DNA of 64,000 nucleotides from Pelagicoccus sp. SDUM812002. Lineage in GTDB: Bacteria; Verrucomicrobiota; Verrucomicrobiia; Opitutales; Opitutaceae. Shown here piece after piece: positions 8,920-18,726 of the stretch. The position numbers were made by a program, and so were the translations under genes. The notes under the pieces are model-generated. The model did no database searches, was not told where the DNA came from, and saw nothing but the letters and a program-made list of their open reading frames with translations. Each line of letters starts with the position of its first letter. The first letter of the stretch is position 1. The stretch covers positions 144,616 to 208,615 of the forward strand of contig NZ_JARXHX010000009.1 in the NCBI RefSeq assembly GCF_031127835.1, given 5' to 3'.

Positions 8920-9480
8920 ATGGCCGGTGTGACGACAATAGAAGATGCGTATGACTTTATCCAAGAAGTTGGGATATGCGCGATCTTCAGCGATAAGGTG
9001 CCAGGTGTTCGTTCGTTTTGGGATGCGGTCGATTTGCCGGACCGTAGCGGTGGCCGCACCAAATGGGGAGCTCGCACCGAAGCCGTCTGGCAATGGAAGA
9101 TCGAGTTGCCGACCTTGTATCCGGACGACGTATACTATGGCAAAATCAAGGGCGGACATGCAGCCTTGATGAGCATGCGTTATCTCAAGGAGATTCATCA
9201 TCCTAGAAACGCGCGTCCAGTTTCTGCCTGTAAACCGCTCGCTCAGCAGGTATTTGAAATCGTTCGTCTGAGTCCCGGGACGACAGCGGAGGTCCGCCGC
9301 GAAGCGATGGAGCGGTTTGGTTGCACCAAGAGCCGCTTCGAAACCGCATTGAAGGAGCTGCAGGTCAGCATGAACATCGTCCGGCTCAACGAGCCCGATC
9401 TAGCGAACGATACTTGGGTTCCTTTCGATGAAGTTTACGGTGAACTTGATCTCGTAGGAGGCGACAATTCCAATGTTTGA
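8920..9480 (+). CDS. AlkZ-related winged-helix-like protein
   Basis: A 186-residue cytoplasmic protein. The N-terminus TIEDAYDFIQEVGICAIFSD and the WQWKIELPTLY region resemble short bacterial proteins usually named AlkZ-related, which share part of the winged-helix DNA glycosylase family; the C-terminal half (SPGTTAEVRREAMERFG, then a helix-rich stretch) fits a winged-helix module. No catalytic residues can be assigned, so glycosylase activity should not be assumed. ATG at 8920 is chosen because the longer frame overlaps the kinase gene. Confidence 0.5.
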   Translation: MAGVTTIEDAYDFIQEVGICAIFSDKVPGVRSFWDAVDLPDRSGGRTKWGARTEAVWQWKIELPTLYPDDVYYGKIKGGHAALMSMRYLKEIHHPRNARPVSACKPLAQQVFEIVRLSPGTTAEVRREAMERFGCTKSRFETALKELQVSMNIVRLNEPDLANDTWVPFDEVYGELDLVGGDNSNV

Positions 9481-9658
9481 AAACGTCGTGAGCTTTTTAT
9501 TTTCCGCTTTGCTCGGGCTTGTTCTGATCGTTGTGGTCGCCGTGCTAGCTCGCAAGGAGATGATAAAGCAGACGAAAGACAGCGAGAAAGAGAAGGAACG
9601 GAAACAGTCGGGCGATGCGGAGAGCCGCGGCGCCTCAGACGGACCGAATCAAGGCTGA
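9473..9658 (+). CDS. small single-pass membrane protein
   Basis: A 61-residue predicted protein: one hydrophobic helix (about residues 5-26) followed by a highly charged Lys/Glu/Arg tail. Its ATG lies inside the end of the upstream gene (8-base overlap), which supports real coupled translation. No family recognised. The topology (helix first, charged tail in the cytoplasm) is an inference. Confidence 0.5.
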   Translation: MFENVVSFLFSALLGLVLIVVVAVLARKEMIKQTKDSEKEKERKQSGDAESRGASDGPNQG

Positions 9659-9709
9659 GCGAGTTTCTTTCAATCCACTCATTAAAGGAGGAGGCATTTG
9701 GAAGCGCAC

Positions 9710-10918
9710 CTAGCTGTGCAGCGTACGCAGCTGTTCGCTGAGCCAGATCTTACGCTTCCAGCGGGAGTTTTTGGAAGACATATCGATTTGGTAGAGGCTC
9801 TCGTCCTCGCCTTTCGGTTCCGCTAGGTCGAGGATGCGGCAGAGATTGAGGGCTAGCCACTTCTCAATCTTTAGCACTACTAGCTTTTTGCGGAGGCGGC
9901 CCTGCACGTCTCTGTTGAGGATGGTCGGAATGGTGTTGAGGGTAAGGATCTCGTCGATCGCGGTGTTGGCCATCTTTACGCGGCCCTCCTCGCTGGCGTA
10001 GAAGTGGCTGACCGCGAACACGGTCTTACCCGGCTCGATCTGCTTCAGGAATTGGCAGGACTTCACCACGGTTGACCCTGTACGAACCATGTCGTCGAAG
10101 AGTAAGATATCGTGGCCGCGGATGTCCTCGAAAGTAGTTTCGCTTTCTGCGTGCAGCTTGATCTGCACCTCGCGTTCACCGGTGCGCTCCTTGTCAAGCA
10201 GGACAAACTTGGCTTTTGACAGTCCTAGGCGAGCAAACATTTCCTTCACGAATTCGCGAGCCCCCTTGTCCGGAGCGCAGAGGGCAAGGCCTTCGCCTTC
10301 GTGCCCGTATTCCACAATGTCAGAGTTGAGGAAGTAGTCGACGTAGATTTCGTAGGGAATGAGATCGTGGAAACGTCCGCCGAAGACTTCGGTGAACATG
10401 CTGCGGACCGATTTTGAGTGATTGTGAACGGTGACCACTGCGTCAATTCCGGAGAGTTTCAAGAGCTCAGCGTAGAGCTTGGCCGTGAAGGGCTGGCCGT
10501 CGAATTTCTTGAGATCCTTGTTGTCTCGGGAGTGGGCGGTGTTGCCGAGTTCGGGGCGAGGCCCGCGGTCTTGGGCGCTGTAAAAAAGGTCTGGCTCGAC
10601 GAGGATAACTTCCGCGGCGCCGTTTTCCTTGGCGGCCCGAGCGATCATGAAAGTTCGCATGGCGAGGCTTTGTCGGCTCATGCCTAAGCTGCTGGCGCTG
10701 ACGATGATGATGGACTTTCCCTCCATCTTGCGGCCGATATTCTCGAAGTCGGTTTCGTCGGAAATGAAGCGCGGGCAGAACTCGGTGTTAGCGAACCGCT
10801 TCATGCTGATTTTGTCAGCGACGTCTTCGATCTGGCCCATGCCATACGCGACGTCGATTGCGAAGGGGTCGTCCGATGAATTACCGACGACGATGTATTT
10901 CGGATCCAAGAATTTCAC
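9710..10918 (-). CDS. ribose-phosphate pyrophosphokinase-like enzyme
   Basis: Predicted PRPP synthetase-family enzyme of 402 residues, making or using 5-phosphoribosyl diphosphate for nucleotide synthesis. The PRPP-binding loop is LLFDDMVRTGSTV in the C-terminal half. Other family landmarks are RFANTEFCPRF near the N-terminus, the FYSAQDRGPRP segment, and VTVHNHSKSVRSMF, the PRPP synthetase region before the flexible loop. It is longer than the usual 310-320 residues, with an extra C-terminal stretch (DLAEPKGEDESLYQ onward). This longer form is an unusual subgroup, so substrate choice may differ from a classical Prs. Confidence 0.85.
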   Translation of the reverse strand: MKFLDPKYIVVGNSSDDPFAIDVAYGMGQIEDVADKISMKRFANTEFCPRFISDETDFENIGRKMEGKSIIIVSASSLGMSRQSLAMRTFMIARAAKENGAAEVILVEPDLFYSAQDRGPRPELGNTAHSRDNKDLKKFDGQPFTAKLYAELLKLSGIDAVVTVHNHSKSVRSMFTEVFGGRFHDLIPYEIYVDYFLNSDIVEYGHEGEGLALCAPDKGAREFVKEMFARLGLSKAKFVLLDKERTGEREVQIKLHAESETTFEDIRGHDILLFDDMVRTGSTVVKSCQFLKQIEPGKTVFAVSHFYASEEGRVKMANTAIDEILTLNTIPTILNRDVQGRLRKKLVVLKIEKWLALNLCRILDLAEPKGEDESLYQIDMSSKNSRWKRKIWLSEQLRTLHS

Positions 10919-11593
10919 TACTAACTATCGAGAACGGGAGAAGGGAGAAAGTGGTCCGCGGAGATTGTCCGCGAAAGTCCAATGATCAAGCCTTGGATAG
11001 GGGCGAGTGCGAGTCTTTTTCTCGGATTAAAGGATCTTCTCTATCCGTGCGCGGCGGATGCGTGTTTTCAGCAACGAAGGTTTAGAAGGGCCTGACGTGT
11101 GTGTGCGCGTAGGGCAGAGGCATAGGCGATTTGATCGAATGATGGCCATAGAAGAGCAAACTTGGTAGACCTCGCCCTCACTAGGGCGTACAAGTGAAAG
11201 ATAGGTAATTTGATTCTGGATACCCCAGATTGCGAGGGAACGGGGGGCGTCTGCTCACGGTTTGGCAAGCCCAGTTGCGCGCGGGTGAATTCGCGTCGAG
11301 AGGGGAACCCTTTGCGTTTCAGGGTTCGCTTGTTCCCTTGTTGGTGTAAATCTGACGTTACGAAGGGCTTCTGGTCGCAGTTGTTCAGTTATTTTGCTCA
11401 AAAGGTCCGTTTCGGCTTTTGAAACTCGCGAAAGCGGGGGAGCCAGTCAGATTTACTGATTTGTCATAGACCCTTTGGCACCAGTCCCAAAAGCTCTAAC
11501 AAATTCTCTGGGAATTGATTTTTCCGGACTCCATCGTAACCACTTAAAGCATGTACATCGACGCGCTTCGCAGTCGTCGAACCCCATATCATT
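10919..11593. other. 675-base intergenic region, no protein gene seen
   Basis: Region between the divergent PRPP synthetase-like and arabinofuranosidase genes. No supported reading frame. It contains a GAACCCT/AGGGTTC hairpin (11305-11327) and a long-range 11-bp inverted repeat (11346-11456), described separately. It should contain both promoters; a small RNA cannot be excluded. Confidence 0.55.
11346..11456. repeat. 11-bp perfect inverted repeat enclosing a structured 89-base segment
   Basis: GTAAATCTGAC (11346-11356) is the exact reverse complement of GTCAGATTTAC (11446-11456). The enclosed segment contains a smaller potential hairpin, AAAAG...CTTTT with an inner CCG/CGG pair. It may be a structured leader or small RNA upstream of the arabinofuranosidase gene, or chance; no promoter or terminator supports it. 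Confidence 0.35.
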
Positions 11594-13132
11594 ATGACCC
11601 TACCCAAATTATTGCTACCCGCCCTCGGCCTGGCTACTACCCTCGCCGCACAGCCCTCCCACGAAATGACCATCGACGCCACGGGCGACAATGGTCAAAT
11701 CAGCCGTCACCTCTACGGGCATTTCGCCGAACATCTCGGTCGCGGCATTTACGACGGTTTTTGGAAGAAAGATTCGGCTGACCAGTACATCATACGGGAC
11801 GATGTGGTTGCAGCGATGAAGGAGCTGGGCGTTCCGAACCTGCGTTGGCCGGGTGGATGTTTCGCGGACTACTATTTTTGGGAGCACGGCGTGGGGCCAA
11901 AGGATGAGCGCCCGACCGTCGTGAACAACCTATGGGGCGGCGTCACGGAAGATAATTCAGTGGGGACCCATGAGTTCATGGACCTTGTGGCCGAGCTCGA
12001 GACGGAACCCATCGTGGTCGGAAACGTCGGGAGCGGCACTGTCGAAGACATGGCCAATTGGTGGCAGTACCTGAATCACCCCGGTGAGAGCCCGATGGCG
12101 AAAAGGCGTGCGGAGAATGGCCGCGAAGAACCGTGGAATGTACGTTTCTTCGGAGTGGGGAACGAGAGCTGGGGGTGTGGGGGGCACATGCGTCCGGAGT
12201 TTTACGCGGACCTCTATCGCCAGTATTCAACTTTCTTGCACGGATATGGCGACGTGAGTCCTTTCCGAATCGCGACTGGTCCAGCTGGAAACGACTATGT
12301 ATGGACGGAAGTTTTGATGGAGCGGGCTGGGGATCGGATCGACGGGATCGATTTGCACCACTACACCCTCGATGGCTCTTGGACCACTCACAAGGGACAA
12401 GCGGTAAATTTTGACGAAGGCGGCTGGTTTCGCCTGATGGAACGAGCGATGGAGATGGATGAGCTCCTGACCAATCACAAGGCAATCATGGACACCTATG
12501 ATCCAGAAAAACGCGTCTGGCTCATCGTTGGCGAGTGGGGAACGTGGCACGAGCAGGAGGAAGGTTCCACCCCGGGCTTCCTTTATCAGCAAAACACGTT
12601 GCGGGACGCGCTTACTGCCTCGGTAACCCTCGATATTTTCCACCAGCATCTCGACCGTGTGAAGATGGCGAACATCGCCCAAACGATCAACGTGCTGCAA
12701 GCCATGATCCTCACGGACGGAGAGCGCATGCTTCGCACGCCGACCTACCACACATTTGACATGTATAAGGTGCATCGTGACGCGATTGCTTTGCCTTTCG
12801 AACTGGATCGTGGCGAGTACGAGCGCGATGGCGAAAGCTTGCCGGCGCTGAGCGGTACCGCCTCGATTGATGCGGAAGGACGTATCCATCTAAGCCTTAC
12901 GAATATCGATCCGAATCAAAGCCGCACGGTTACAGTCTCACTCGGTGAAAACACTCTCAAGCGGGTGGTCTCTGGACGTATCCTGACCGCTGATGCCATG
13001 AACACCCACAACACCTTCGATGCTCCAGATACTCTGGTACCCCAGCTTTTTTCCGGTGCGAAGGTCAAGAAGGGGACGCTCACGATCGAGTTACCGGCCA
13101 AGTCGCTCGTGACCTTGGAACTTGCGGACTAA
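11594..13132 (+). CDS. secreted GH51 alpha-L-arabinofuranosidase
   Basis: Removes arabinofuranosyl side chains from arabinoxylan or arabinan. The protein has 512 residues with a signal peptide (MTLPKLLLPALGLATTLAA), so it acts outside the cytoplasm. The TIM barrel carries the acid/base glutamate E191 in GVGNESWGCGG and the nucleophile E314 in VGEWGTWHEQE; LRWPGGCFADYY is another GH51 hallmark. The C-terminal beta domain (about 390-512) ends in the family-typical TIELPAKSLVTLEL. It pairs functionally with the GH10 xylanase at 28 kb, although they are not in one operon. No carbohydrate-binding module is visible. Confidence 0.95.
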   Translation: MTLPKLLLPALGLATTLAAQPSHEMTIDATGDNGQISRHLYGHFAEHLGRGIYDGFWKKDSADQYIIRDDVVAAMKELGVPNLRWPGGCFADYYFWEHGVGPKDERPTVVNNLWGGVTEDNSVGTHEFMDLVAELETEPIVVGNVGSGTVEDMANWWQYLNHPGESPMAKRRAENGREEPWNVRFFGVGNESWGCGGHMRPEFYADLYRQYSTFLHGYGDVSPFRIATGPAGNDYVWTEVLMERAGDRIDGIDLHHYTLDGSWTTHKGQAVNFDEGGWFRLMERAMEMDELLTNHKAIMDTYDPEKRVWLIVGEWGTWHEQEEGSTPGFLYQQNTLRDALTASVTLDIFHQHLDRVKMANIAQTINVLQAMILTDGERMLRTPTYHTFDMYKVHRDAIALPFELDRGEYERDGESLPALSGTASIDAEGRIHLSLTNIDPNQSRTVTVSLGENTLKRVVSGRILTADAMNTHNTFDAPDTLVPQLFSGAKVKKGTLTIELPAKSLVTLELAD

Positions 13133-13268
13133 GTTCGCTGGTTTAGTTTTAGCTCCTCCCTAGACCGGTTCGACTCAGGTGCTCAGGTAATATTGAGCCC
13201 TTCCTGCTCTTGGCCTTGCGCGTCTTCAACGCGGGCCTAGGTTGGCTGCTGTATACCCCCCGATACCT

Positions 13269-16200
13269 ATGAAGACATCGCTTGCCCATCTATTGCTTAT
13301 CGCAGCTCTAACGGACTATTCCGTGGCCGCTGTTGACTCGACAAGCCTCTCTGATCGAGAGTCTGAGAAGCTCGCCCTCGAAATCGAGGCGAAGGCCCCG
13401 CTGTCCCTAGCGGATGGCCTTCAAGCTCGGCTTTGGGCACCAGATCAGATGCTGACAGATCCGGTGGCGATCGACGTTACCGATGGGGGCGAGGTTTGGG
13501 TTTCGGCCACCTTGCGAAGGAATAGCTCGATGTTCGATATCCGCAGCTTGGGAGAGTGGGTTCCTGAGAGTTGGAGTTGGGAATCAGTCGAGGAAAGAGC
13601 CGACTTCCTGAGGCGGGAGTTGTCCCCAAAAAACAGTGACAAGAATACGTGGCTGCGAGATTTCAACGAGGACGGCTCTCACGATTGGCGTGATCTTTCT
13701 ACTGAAGCGGAGGAGGTGTACCGACTGCTAGATCAAAGCGGCGACGGACGGGCTGATCTTTCGGAGCGTTTCCAGTTTGTCCCGAGCACCTTGGAGACGG
13801 ATATCGCCGGAGCCTTGCTTGTACATGACAATTCTATTTTTCTGGGTGTTATGCCTGATATGTGGCGTATTCAAGATTTGGATGGGGATGGCGAATACGA
13901 GAGCAAGGAGCCAATCAGTTCGGGGTATGGGATACACGTTGGATTTGGCGGTCACGGCATCTCCGGCGTCAAAATAGGACCGGACGGCCGTATTTACTGG
14001 GGAATTGGCGACGTCGGGTTCAATGGAGTGGACCAGGAAGGGAAACGTTGGAAATTTCCGCGGCAAGGCGTACTAGTGCGATCCGAACTCGATGGTAGCG
14101 GTTTCGAGGTATACGCTCACGGACTGCGTAATTTGCATGAGTTCGATTGGGATGCCATGGGGAACTTGATCGGGGTAGACAACGATGGTGATCATCCAGG
14201 TGAGGATGAGCGACTCGTGTATTTGATCGATGGATCAGATACGGGCTGGCGGAACAACTGGCAGCTCGGCAAGTACACTGATCCGAAGAACAATGCCTAC
14301 AAGGTTTGGATGGACGAGCTTTACTTTAAGCCACGTTTCGATGGACAGGCTGCCCACATCTTGCCAGCTCTCGACAACTATCACACAGGTCCCGCAGGAT
14401 TGGTTTTTCAGCCGGGGACTGCTCTGGGGGGGCGTTGGAAAGATCACTTCTTGGTCGCTTCCTTCACGGGGAATCCAGCCAATTCTCGAATTTTTGCCTA
14501 TTCGCTTAAGCCTCAGGGAGCTGCGTTTGCATTAGATAACGACGAAGAGATTTTGAGCGGGATCACTGCCGTCGGCATCGACTTCGGCCCGGAGGGCGCT
14601 CTCTATCTCGCTGATTGGGGCGGCGGCTGGGATACTGATGGAGTAGGCCGTGTTTGGAAAGTCGATACGACTGACGAAATGACGGATGCTGCAATTGAGA
14701 CGCAGGGTATGCTTGCGGAAGGATTAGCGAAAGTTTCGCCTTTGTCGTTGGTTAATCTCTTGAGCCACGAAGATCGGCGAGTGCGTTTGAAGGCCCAGTT
14801 TGAACTAGTGAAGCGCGACGAGGCTAGGAGCTTCTTGAAAGAAGCTTACGACGGTGCTAACTTGATCTCGCGGGTACACTCGATTTGGGGCTTCGGGCAA
14901 CTTGCCCGCAAGGGGGAGGCAGAAGGTGAAAGACTTTTAGACCTTTTACATGATTCTGACGCAGAGGTGAGGGCTCAGGCTGCCCGAACATTGGGGGACA
15001 TTCGCTGTGCTCCAGCCGCGGAAGAATTGCGAAAGCTGTTGTCAGATGATAGCCCGCGTATCCGGTTGATGGCTACGGAGGCTCTCGGACGAATTGGAGA
15101 CTCGGAAGCCTATTCGAACATTATCGACATGCTGGATCGCAACGATGACGAAGAGGTTTACCTGCGACATGCAGGTGCGATCGCACTTGCTCGTGTCGAC
15201 GATGGAGATCGATTGATGAATCTCGCGGGACATCGTTCGGCTGCCGTACGCATAGCGGCGGTGGTAGCTCTTGATCGCCTTGGCCATCCCGCTGTCATTC
15301 GTTTCTTGGATGATAGTGAAGAGATTGTCGCAACGGCTGCGGCTCGTGCGATCGGGGATGAGGAGCATCTTGCTGACGGGATTGTCGCGTTAGCCGGCCG
15401 ACTTGCGGAGCGCTCTGACGCATCGGAGGCCTTCACACGTCGAGCGATCAATGCCAATTTGTATGCGGGAGACGAATCGAGTGCGATGAGGCTGGCCCGG
15501 TTCGCGGTGTCGGAGTCCGAGGATGTGAGAATGCGTATCGAAGCAGTTGATACGCTATCTGTTTGGGCGGATCCTTCGATATATGACAGAGTTTCGGGTA
15601 GGATTCTACCGCGACCGGATAACAAACTGCAACACGCTCAACTTGCTATAGGCTCAGCATTCGATGAGCTCTACGCCTCGGAGAACTTGGAGTTACGATT
15701 AGCGGCGATCGAGGCCTTGGGGCGTTTGGAAATAGACGAGTTTGAGCAAAGCCTAATAGGGATAGTTGAAGAGGGCAAAAGCTCTCGTGAGCGGATTGCG
15801 GCCTTAAATGCTCTGGTGACTTTAGAGAGCAGCAATCTTGTTGCCGCTATCGAGCGTGCTTTGGCGGACGATTCAGAAGCGGTACGTTCTGCTGCCCTCG
15901 AGAAGATTTCTCGACTCACGCTCGATGCTGAAAGGCTAGTTGGATTGTTGGAGATGGCTTTAGGCGTGGGTGGCGAGAGTGAAGTCCAAGCTGCCATCGA
16001 AACTCTGGGCCATCTGAACTCCGACGCAGCGAACGACCTTTTAGCTGAGCAGTTCGTCGCTTTACAAAGAGGTGAGTTTCCGCAGGGAGCGCTGCTGGAG
16101 CTCTTAGCTGCAGCTGAAAGCTCGGGAGATCCAGGATTGGAGAACCGCGTGGAAGCATATCGCAATCGGCGAGACACGAAAACCGGCCTCGCTCGGTATG

Positions 16201-16682
16201 ATGCCTCGCTTTTCGGAGGAGATGCCGGTGTAGGCCGCACCGTAGTTTACGATGCTCCAGCTGCTCAGTGCATTCGTTGCCACGCAATTGGGGAGGAAGG
16301 CGGGGATGTCGGGCCAGATTTAGCGGCAGTTGCGGACCGCTTAGGTCGCGAGGAGTTGCTCGAGAGCTTGGTAGATCCGTCAGCGAAAATAGCCTTGGGA
16401 TATGGTATCGTGGTTCTCACTACGAAAGAAGGTCAGTCCATCCAAGGGATACTGATGAAAGAAGATTCCAAATCCATGGAAGTGAAAGTGGGAAACGATC
16501 GGGTTGAAGTGGCGAAAGCTTCGATTGCGGAGCGGTTCGATGCACCCTCTTCCATGCCTCCCATGGGCGTATTGTTGAGTGATGCCGAACTGCGCGATGT
16601 TGTAGCATTCCTCTCCGAACTCAAAGAAGGAAGAGAAACCAACTCGACTTCCTCGGCTGCGAGCGGTGGACATGGCGAATAG
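13269..16682 (+). CDS. PVC-type membrane-bound dehydrogenase with HEAT repeats and cytochrome c site
   Basis: Large exported redox protein (1137 residues) typical of Planctomycetes and Verrucomicrobia. A signal peptide starts at M13269 (MKTSLAHLLLIAALTDYSVA). An Asp-rich insert (DFNEDGSHDW, DQSGDGRADLSERF, DLDGDGEYES) looks like EF-hand-type calcium sites. A beta-propeller dehydrogenase domain follows (about 60-470: HGISGVKIGPDGRIYWGIGD, LADWGGGWDTDGVG). HEAT repeats occupy roughly 500-960, with the LLSDDSPRIRLMATEALGRI-type pattern. A C-terminal cytochrome c domain has the heme site CIRCH and an axial methionine candidate in SMPPMG. It probably oxidises a sugar or alcohol in the periplasm. 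The substrate is unknown. Confidence 0.93.
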   Translation: MKTSLAHLLLIAALTDYSVAAVDSTSLSDRESEKLALEIEAKAPLSLADGLQARLWAPDQMLTDPVAIDVTDGGEVWVSATLRRNSSMFDIRSLGEWVPESWSWESVEERADFLRRELSPKNSDKNTWLRDFNEDGSHDWRDLSTEAEEVYRLLDQSGDGRADLSERFQFVPSTLETDIAGALLVHDNSIFLGVMPDMWRIQDLDGDGEYESKEPISSGYGIHVGFGGHGISGVKIGPDGRIYWGIGDVGFNGVDQEGKRWKFPRQGVLVRSELDGSGFEVYAHGLRNLHEFDWDAMGNLIGVDNDGDHPGEDERLVYLIDGSDTGWRNNWQLGKYTDPKNNAYKVWMDELYFKPRFDGQAAHILPALDNYHTGPAGLVFQPGTALGGRWKDHFLVASFTGNPANSRIFAYSLKPQGAAFALDNDEEILSGITAVGIDFGPEGALYLADWGGGWDTDGVGRVWKVDTTDEMTDAAIETQGMLAEGLAKVSPLSLVNLLSHEDRRVRLKAQFELVKRDEARSFLKEAYDGANLISRVHSIWGFGQLARKGEAEGERLLDLLHDSDAEVRAQAARTLGDIRCAPAAEELRKLLSDDSPRIRLMATEALGRIGDSEAYSNIIDMLDRNDDEEVYLRHAGAIALARVDDGDRLMNLAGHRSAAVRIAAVVALDRLGHPAVIRFLDDSEEIVATAAARAIGDEEHLADGIVALAGRLAERSDASEAFTRRAINANLYAGDESSAMRLARFAVSESEDVRMRIEAVDTLSVWADPSIYDRVSGRILPRPDNKLQHAQLAIGSAFDELYASENLELRLAAIEALGRLEIDEFEQSLIGIVEEGKSSRERIAALNALVTLESSNLVAAIERALADDSEAVRSAALEKISRLTLDAERLVGLLEMALGVGGESEVQAAIETLGHLNSDAANDLLAEQFVALQRGEFPQGALLELLAAAESSGDPGLENRVEAYRNRRDTKTGLARYDASLFGGDAGVGRTVVYDAPAAQCIRCHAIGEEGGDVGPDLAAVADRLGREELLESLVDPSAKIALGYGIVVLTTKEGQSIQGILMKEDSKSMEVKVGNDRVEVAKASIAERFDAPSSMPPMGVLLSDAELRDVVAFLSELKEGRETNSTSSAASGGHGE

Positions 16683-16705
16683 CGCACCGACTGTGATCCA
16701 CAGCC

Positions 16706-17623
16706 ATGAATAGGCCTATTTTACGCCGCAGGTTTTTAATGGTAGGAGCCATTGCTCTGCTTACTCCTCAATTCCTTCGGGCAAGAGGTCCACTTGAACG
16801 CGATGGGCGAGCGCGGCTGCGACTTGCCCTAGCGGCGTATTCGTTTCGAGACTACTATTCTTGGTTCAAAGGAAAAGCGCAGAAGCCGCAGGAGGGAAGA
16901 GATATGGATCTTTTTTCTTTCATCGACTATTGTGCCGACCACGGCTGTGACGGCGCGGAGCTCACTGCGTACTTTCTTCCTCCGAATGCGGACAGGGACT
17001 ATTTCAACCGCTTGAAACGGCACGCCCATTTGCGTGGAGTCTCGATTACTGGCACCGCGATCGGGAACAACTTCTCTCAGCCGAAAGGTGACTTCCTTGA
17101 CGAGCAAGTGAGACAAGCGAAACAGTGGATCGATGTAGCCGCTCAGTTCAACGCTCCGCACGTCCGTTTTTTTGCGGGTGAGATGCACGAGTTTGCGGAA
17201 GGCAGAGATCGGGTAGATAATGCGATCGCAGCTCTCAACGAATGTGCTGACTACGCTGGGGAAAAGGGAATCTTTATCGGAGTTGAGAACCATGGAGGCA
17301 TCACATCGGATTTACTGGTCGAAATTATCGAATCGGTCGATAGCCCTTGGATCGGTATCAATCTCGATACTGGTAACTTCTTTACGAATACACCATATAA
17401 GGATCTGGAGCGTTGTGCCCCGTACGCTGTCAATGTACAGGTCAAGGTGAGTATGCAGACACCTGAAGGGGAGAAGTATCCAGCCGACTTTGATCGGGTG
17501 GTCTCGATTCTGGAGTCCGCGAACTACCAAGGCTTCGTTACTCTGGAATACGAAGACAAAGACCCACTGGCGCACGTCCCGGAGCAAATCGAACGACTGC
17601 GAGCTGCGATTAACCATAGGTGA
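16706..17623 (+). CDS. Tat-exported sugar phosphate isomerase/epimerase-like protein
   Basis: Xylose isomerase-like TIM barrel protein of 305 residues. The N-terminus MNRPILRRRFLMVGAIALL has consecutive arginines before a hydrophobic stretch, as in Tat signals. Barrel hallmarks are the metal-ligand segments GIFIGVENHGGITSD, WIGINLDTGNFFTN and VNVQVKVSM, with a final GFVTLEYEDKDP. The gene starts 23 bases after the PVC cytochrome gene and is followed by a ThuA gene, so the three probably form one sugar-processing operon. Substrate unknown. The export signal suggests a periplasmic role rather than central metabolism. Confidence 0.88.
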   Translation: MNRPILRRRFLMVGAIALLTPQFLRARGPLERDGRARLRLALAAYSFRDYYSWFKGKAQKPQEGRDMDLFSFIDYCADHGCDGAELTAYFLPPNADRDYFNRLKRHAHLRGVSITGTAIGNNFSQPKGDFLDEQVRQAKQWIDVAAQFNAPHVRFFAGEMHEFAEGRDRVDNAIAALNECADYAGEKGIFIGVENHGGITSDLLVEIIESVDSPWIGINLDTGNFFTNTPYKDLERCAPYAVNVQVKVSMQTPEGEKYPADFDRVVSILESANYQGFVTLEYEDKDPLAHVPEQIERLRAAINHR

Positions 17624-17733
17624 ATTCTGTTCTATGGAGAGAGTGCCGGCCGTTTTTAGAAGTAAATATTATGGTATGGACGGGAACGCTAAGCGGATGC
17701 AGGTTTATTAGAAACCTCTGCCCTTTTTCAATC

Positions 17734-18492
17734 ATGAAACTTAGATCATTGTTCGCAACCGTTTACCTTTTGATCGTATCCATTGCGTCTGTACAGGCAG
17801 AGCAGTTCTCCGCATTAGTCTTCTCTGATGCTTACGACAAGTACCACCATCGCAACGTGCCGGCAGTGAGGGAGACCTTCGAATTTTTGTCTAAAAAACA
17901 TTTCTTTGAACTCACATGGGTGGAGCGGGATGAGGATTTTGCCAGACACTCCTTTGCTGACTTTGATGTGATCGTTTTTGTGAGCGCAAATCCGTGTGAG
18001 TTGGACGAGGAGAAACGGGTCGAGTTTCAGGAATACGTCGCTGCGGGAGGCGGGATTGTCGGGATCCACTCGGCCTCGGCTACTGCCAATGAGGAGAAGC
18101 GATGGCTGTGGTGGGAAGAATTAATCGGTCGGGTCTTTCTATCGCACCCACCGCGTCAAACCGGAACGATAGAAGTGGTCGACAAAGAATTTCCGGCATG
18201 TTTGCACTTAGACGATAAGTGGATTTGGACAGACGAGTGGTATACGTTTGCTAATCCTTTTCCCGAAGATCTTAACGTATTGCTGGAGGTCGACGAAAGG
18301 AGTTACTATCCACAAACGAACCATATCATGGGAGAGTCTCATCCCATCGCGTGGTATCACGAACCCTTTGGCGGGCGCGTATTTTACTCGGCTCTCGGCC
18401 ACATCGAAGAAGGCTATGCAGATCCTGAGTTCCAGCAGCACATCTTTGGTGGTATCTTGTGGGCCGTAGGCGAACGGGAACCCGGTTGGTAG
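17734..18492 (+). CDS. exported ThuA-like protein
   Basis: A 252-residue protein with a signal peptide (MKLRSLFATVYLLIVSIASV) and a ThuA/glutamine-amidotransferase-like domain. Landmarks are the alpha/beta core with DFDVIVFVSANPCEL, GGGIVGIHSASATA, and the end motif RVFYSALGHIEEGYADPEF, characteristic of ThuA proteins in PVC bacteria. ThuA members are linked to trehalose or other sugar use, but their chemistry is unclear. The 38-codon longer frame overlaps the preceding gene, so the ATG before the signal peptide is chosen. It sits downstream of the isomerase with a 110-base gap. Confidence 0.88.
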   Translation: MKLRSLFATVYLLIVSIASVQAEQFSALVFSDAYDKYHHRNVPAVRETFEFLSKKHFFELTWVERDEDFARHSFADFDVIVFVSANPCELDEEKRVEFQEYVAAGGGIVGIHSASATANEEKRWLWWEELIGRVFLSHPPRQTGTIEVVDKEFPACLHLDDKWIWTDEWYTFANPFPEDLNVLLEVDERSYYPQTNHIMGESHPIAWYHEPFGGRVFYSALGHIEEGYADPEFQQHIFGGILWAVGEREPGW

Positions 18493-18726
18493 ATTGTACA
18501 TGGCCACTAGATAAGCTTTACCTGCTCGCGTTACCCGGAGGCAGATTATTTGAGTATTCGTATAGGGGCTTTGCTCATCACTGGTGATTTTGTAATAAAT
18601 TCGCTCTGAGCTAGTCCGTTGTAGTTTGCACGAAGGGCTGCGTATTGCAGCGGTAGAACGGATCCACGACGATGAGCTTGGAGGGAAAACCCGCCGTGGC
18701 GCGAGAGCTGCGAGCAGAAATTCGTT

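Noticed and set aside
12227..12889. 220-codon minus-strand frame inside the arabinofuranosidase gene
   Set aside because: Antisense shadow of a clear GH51 gene with catalytic residues; no family features of its own.
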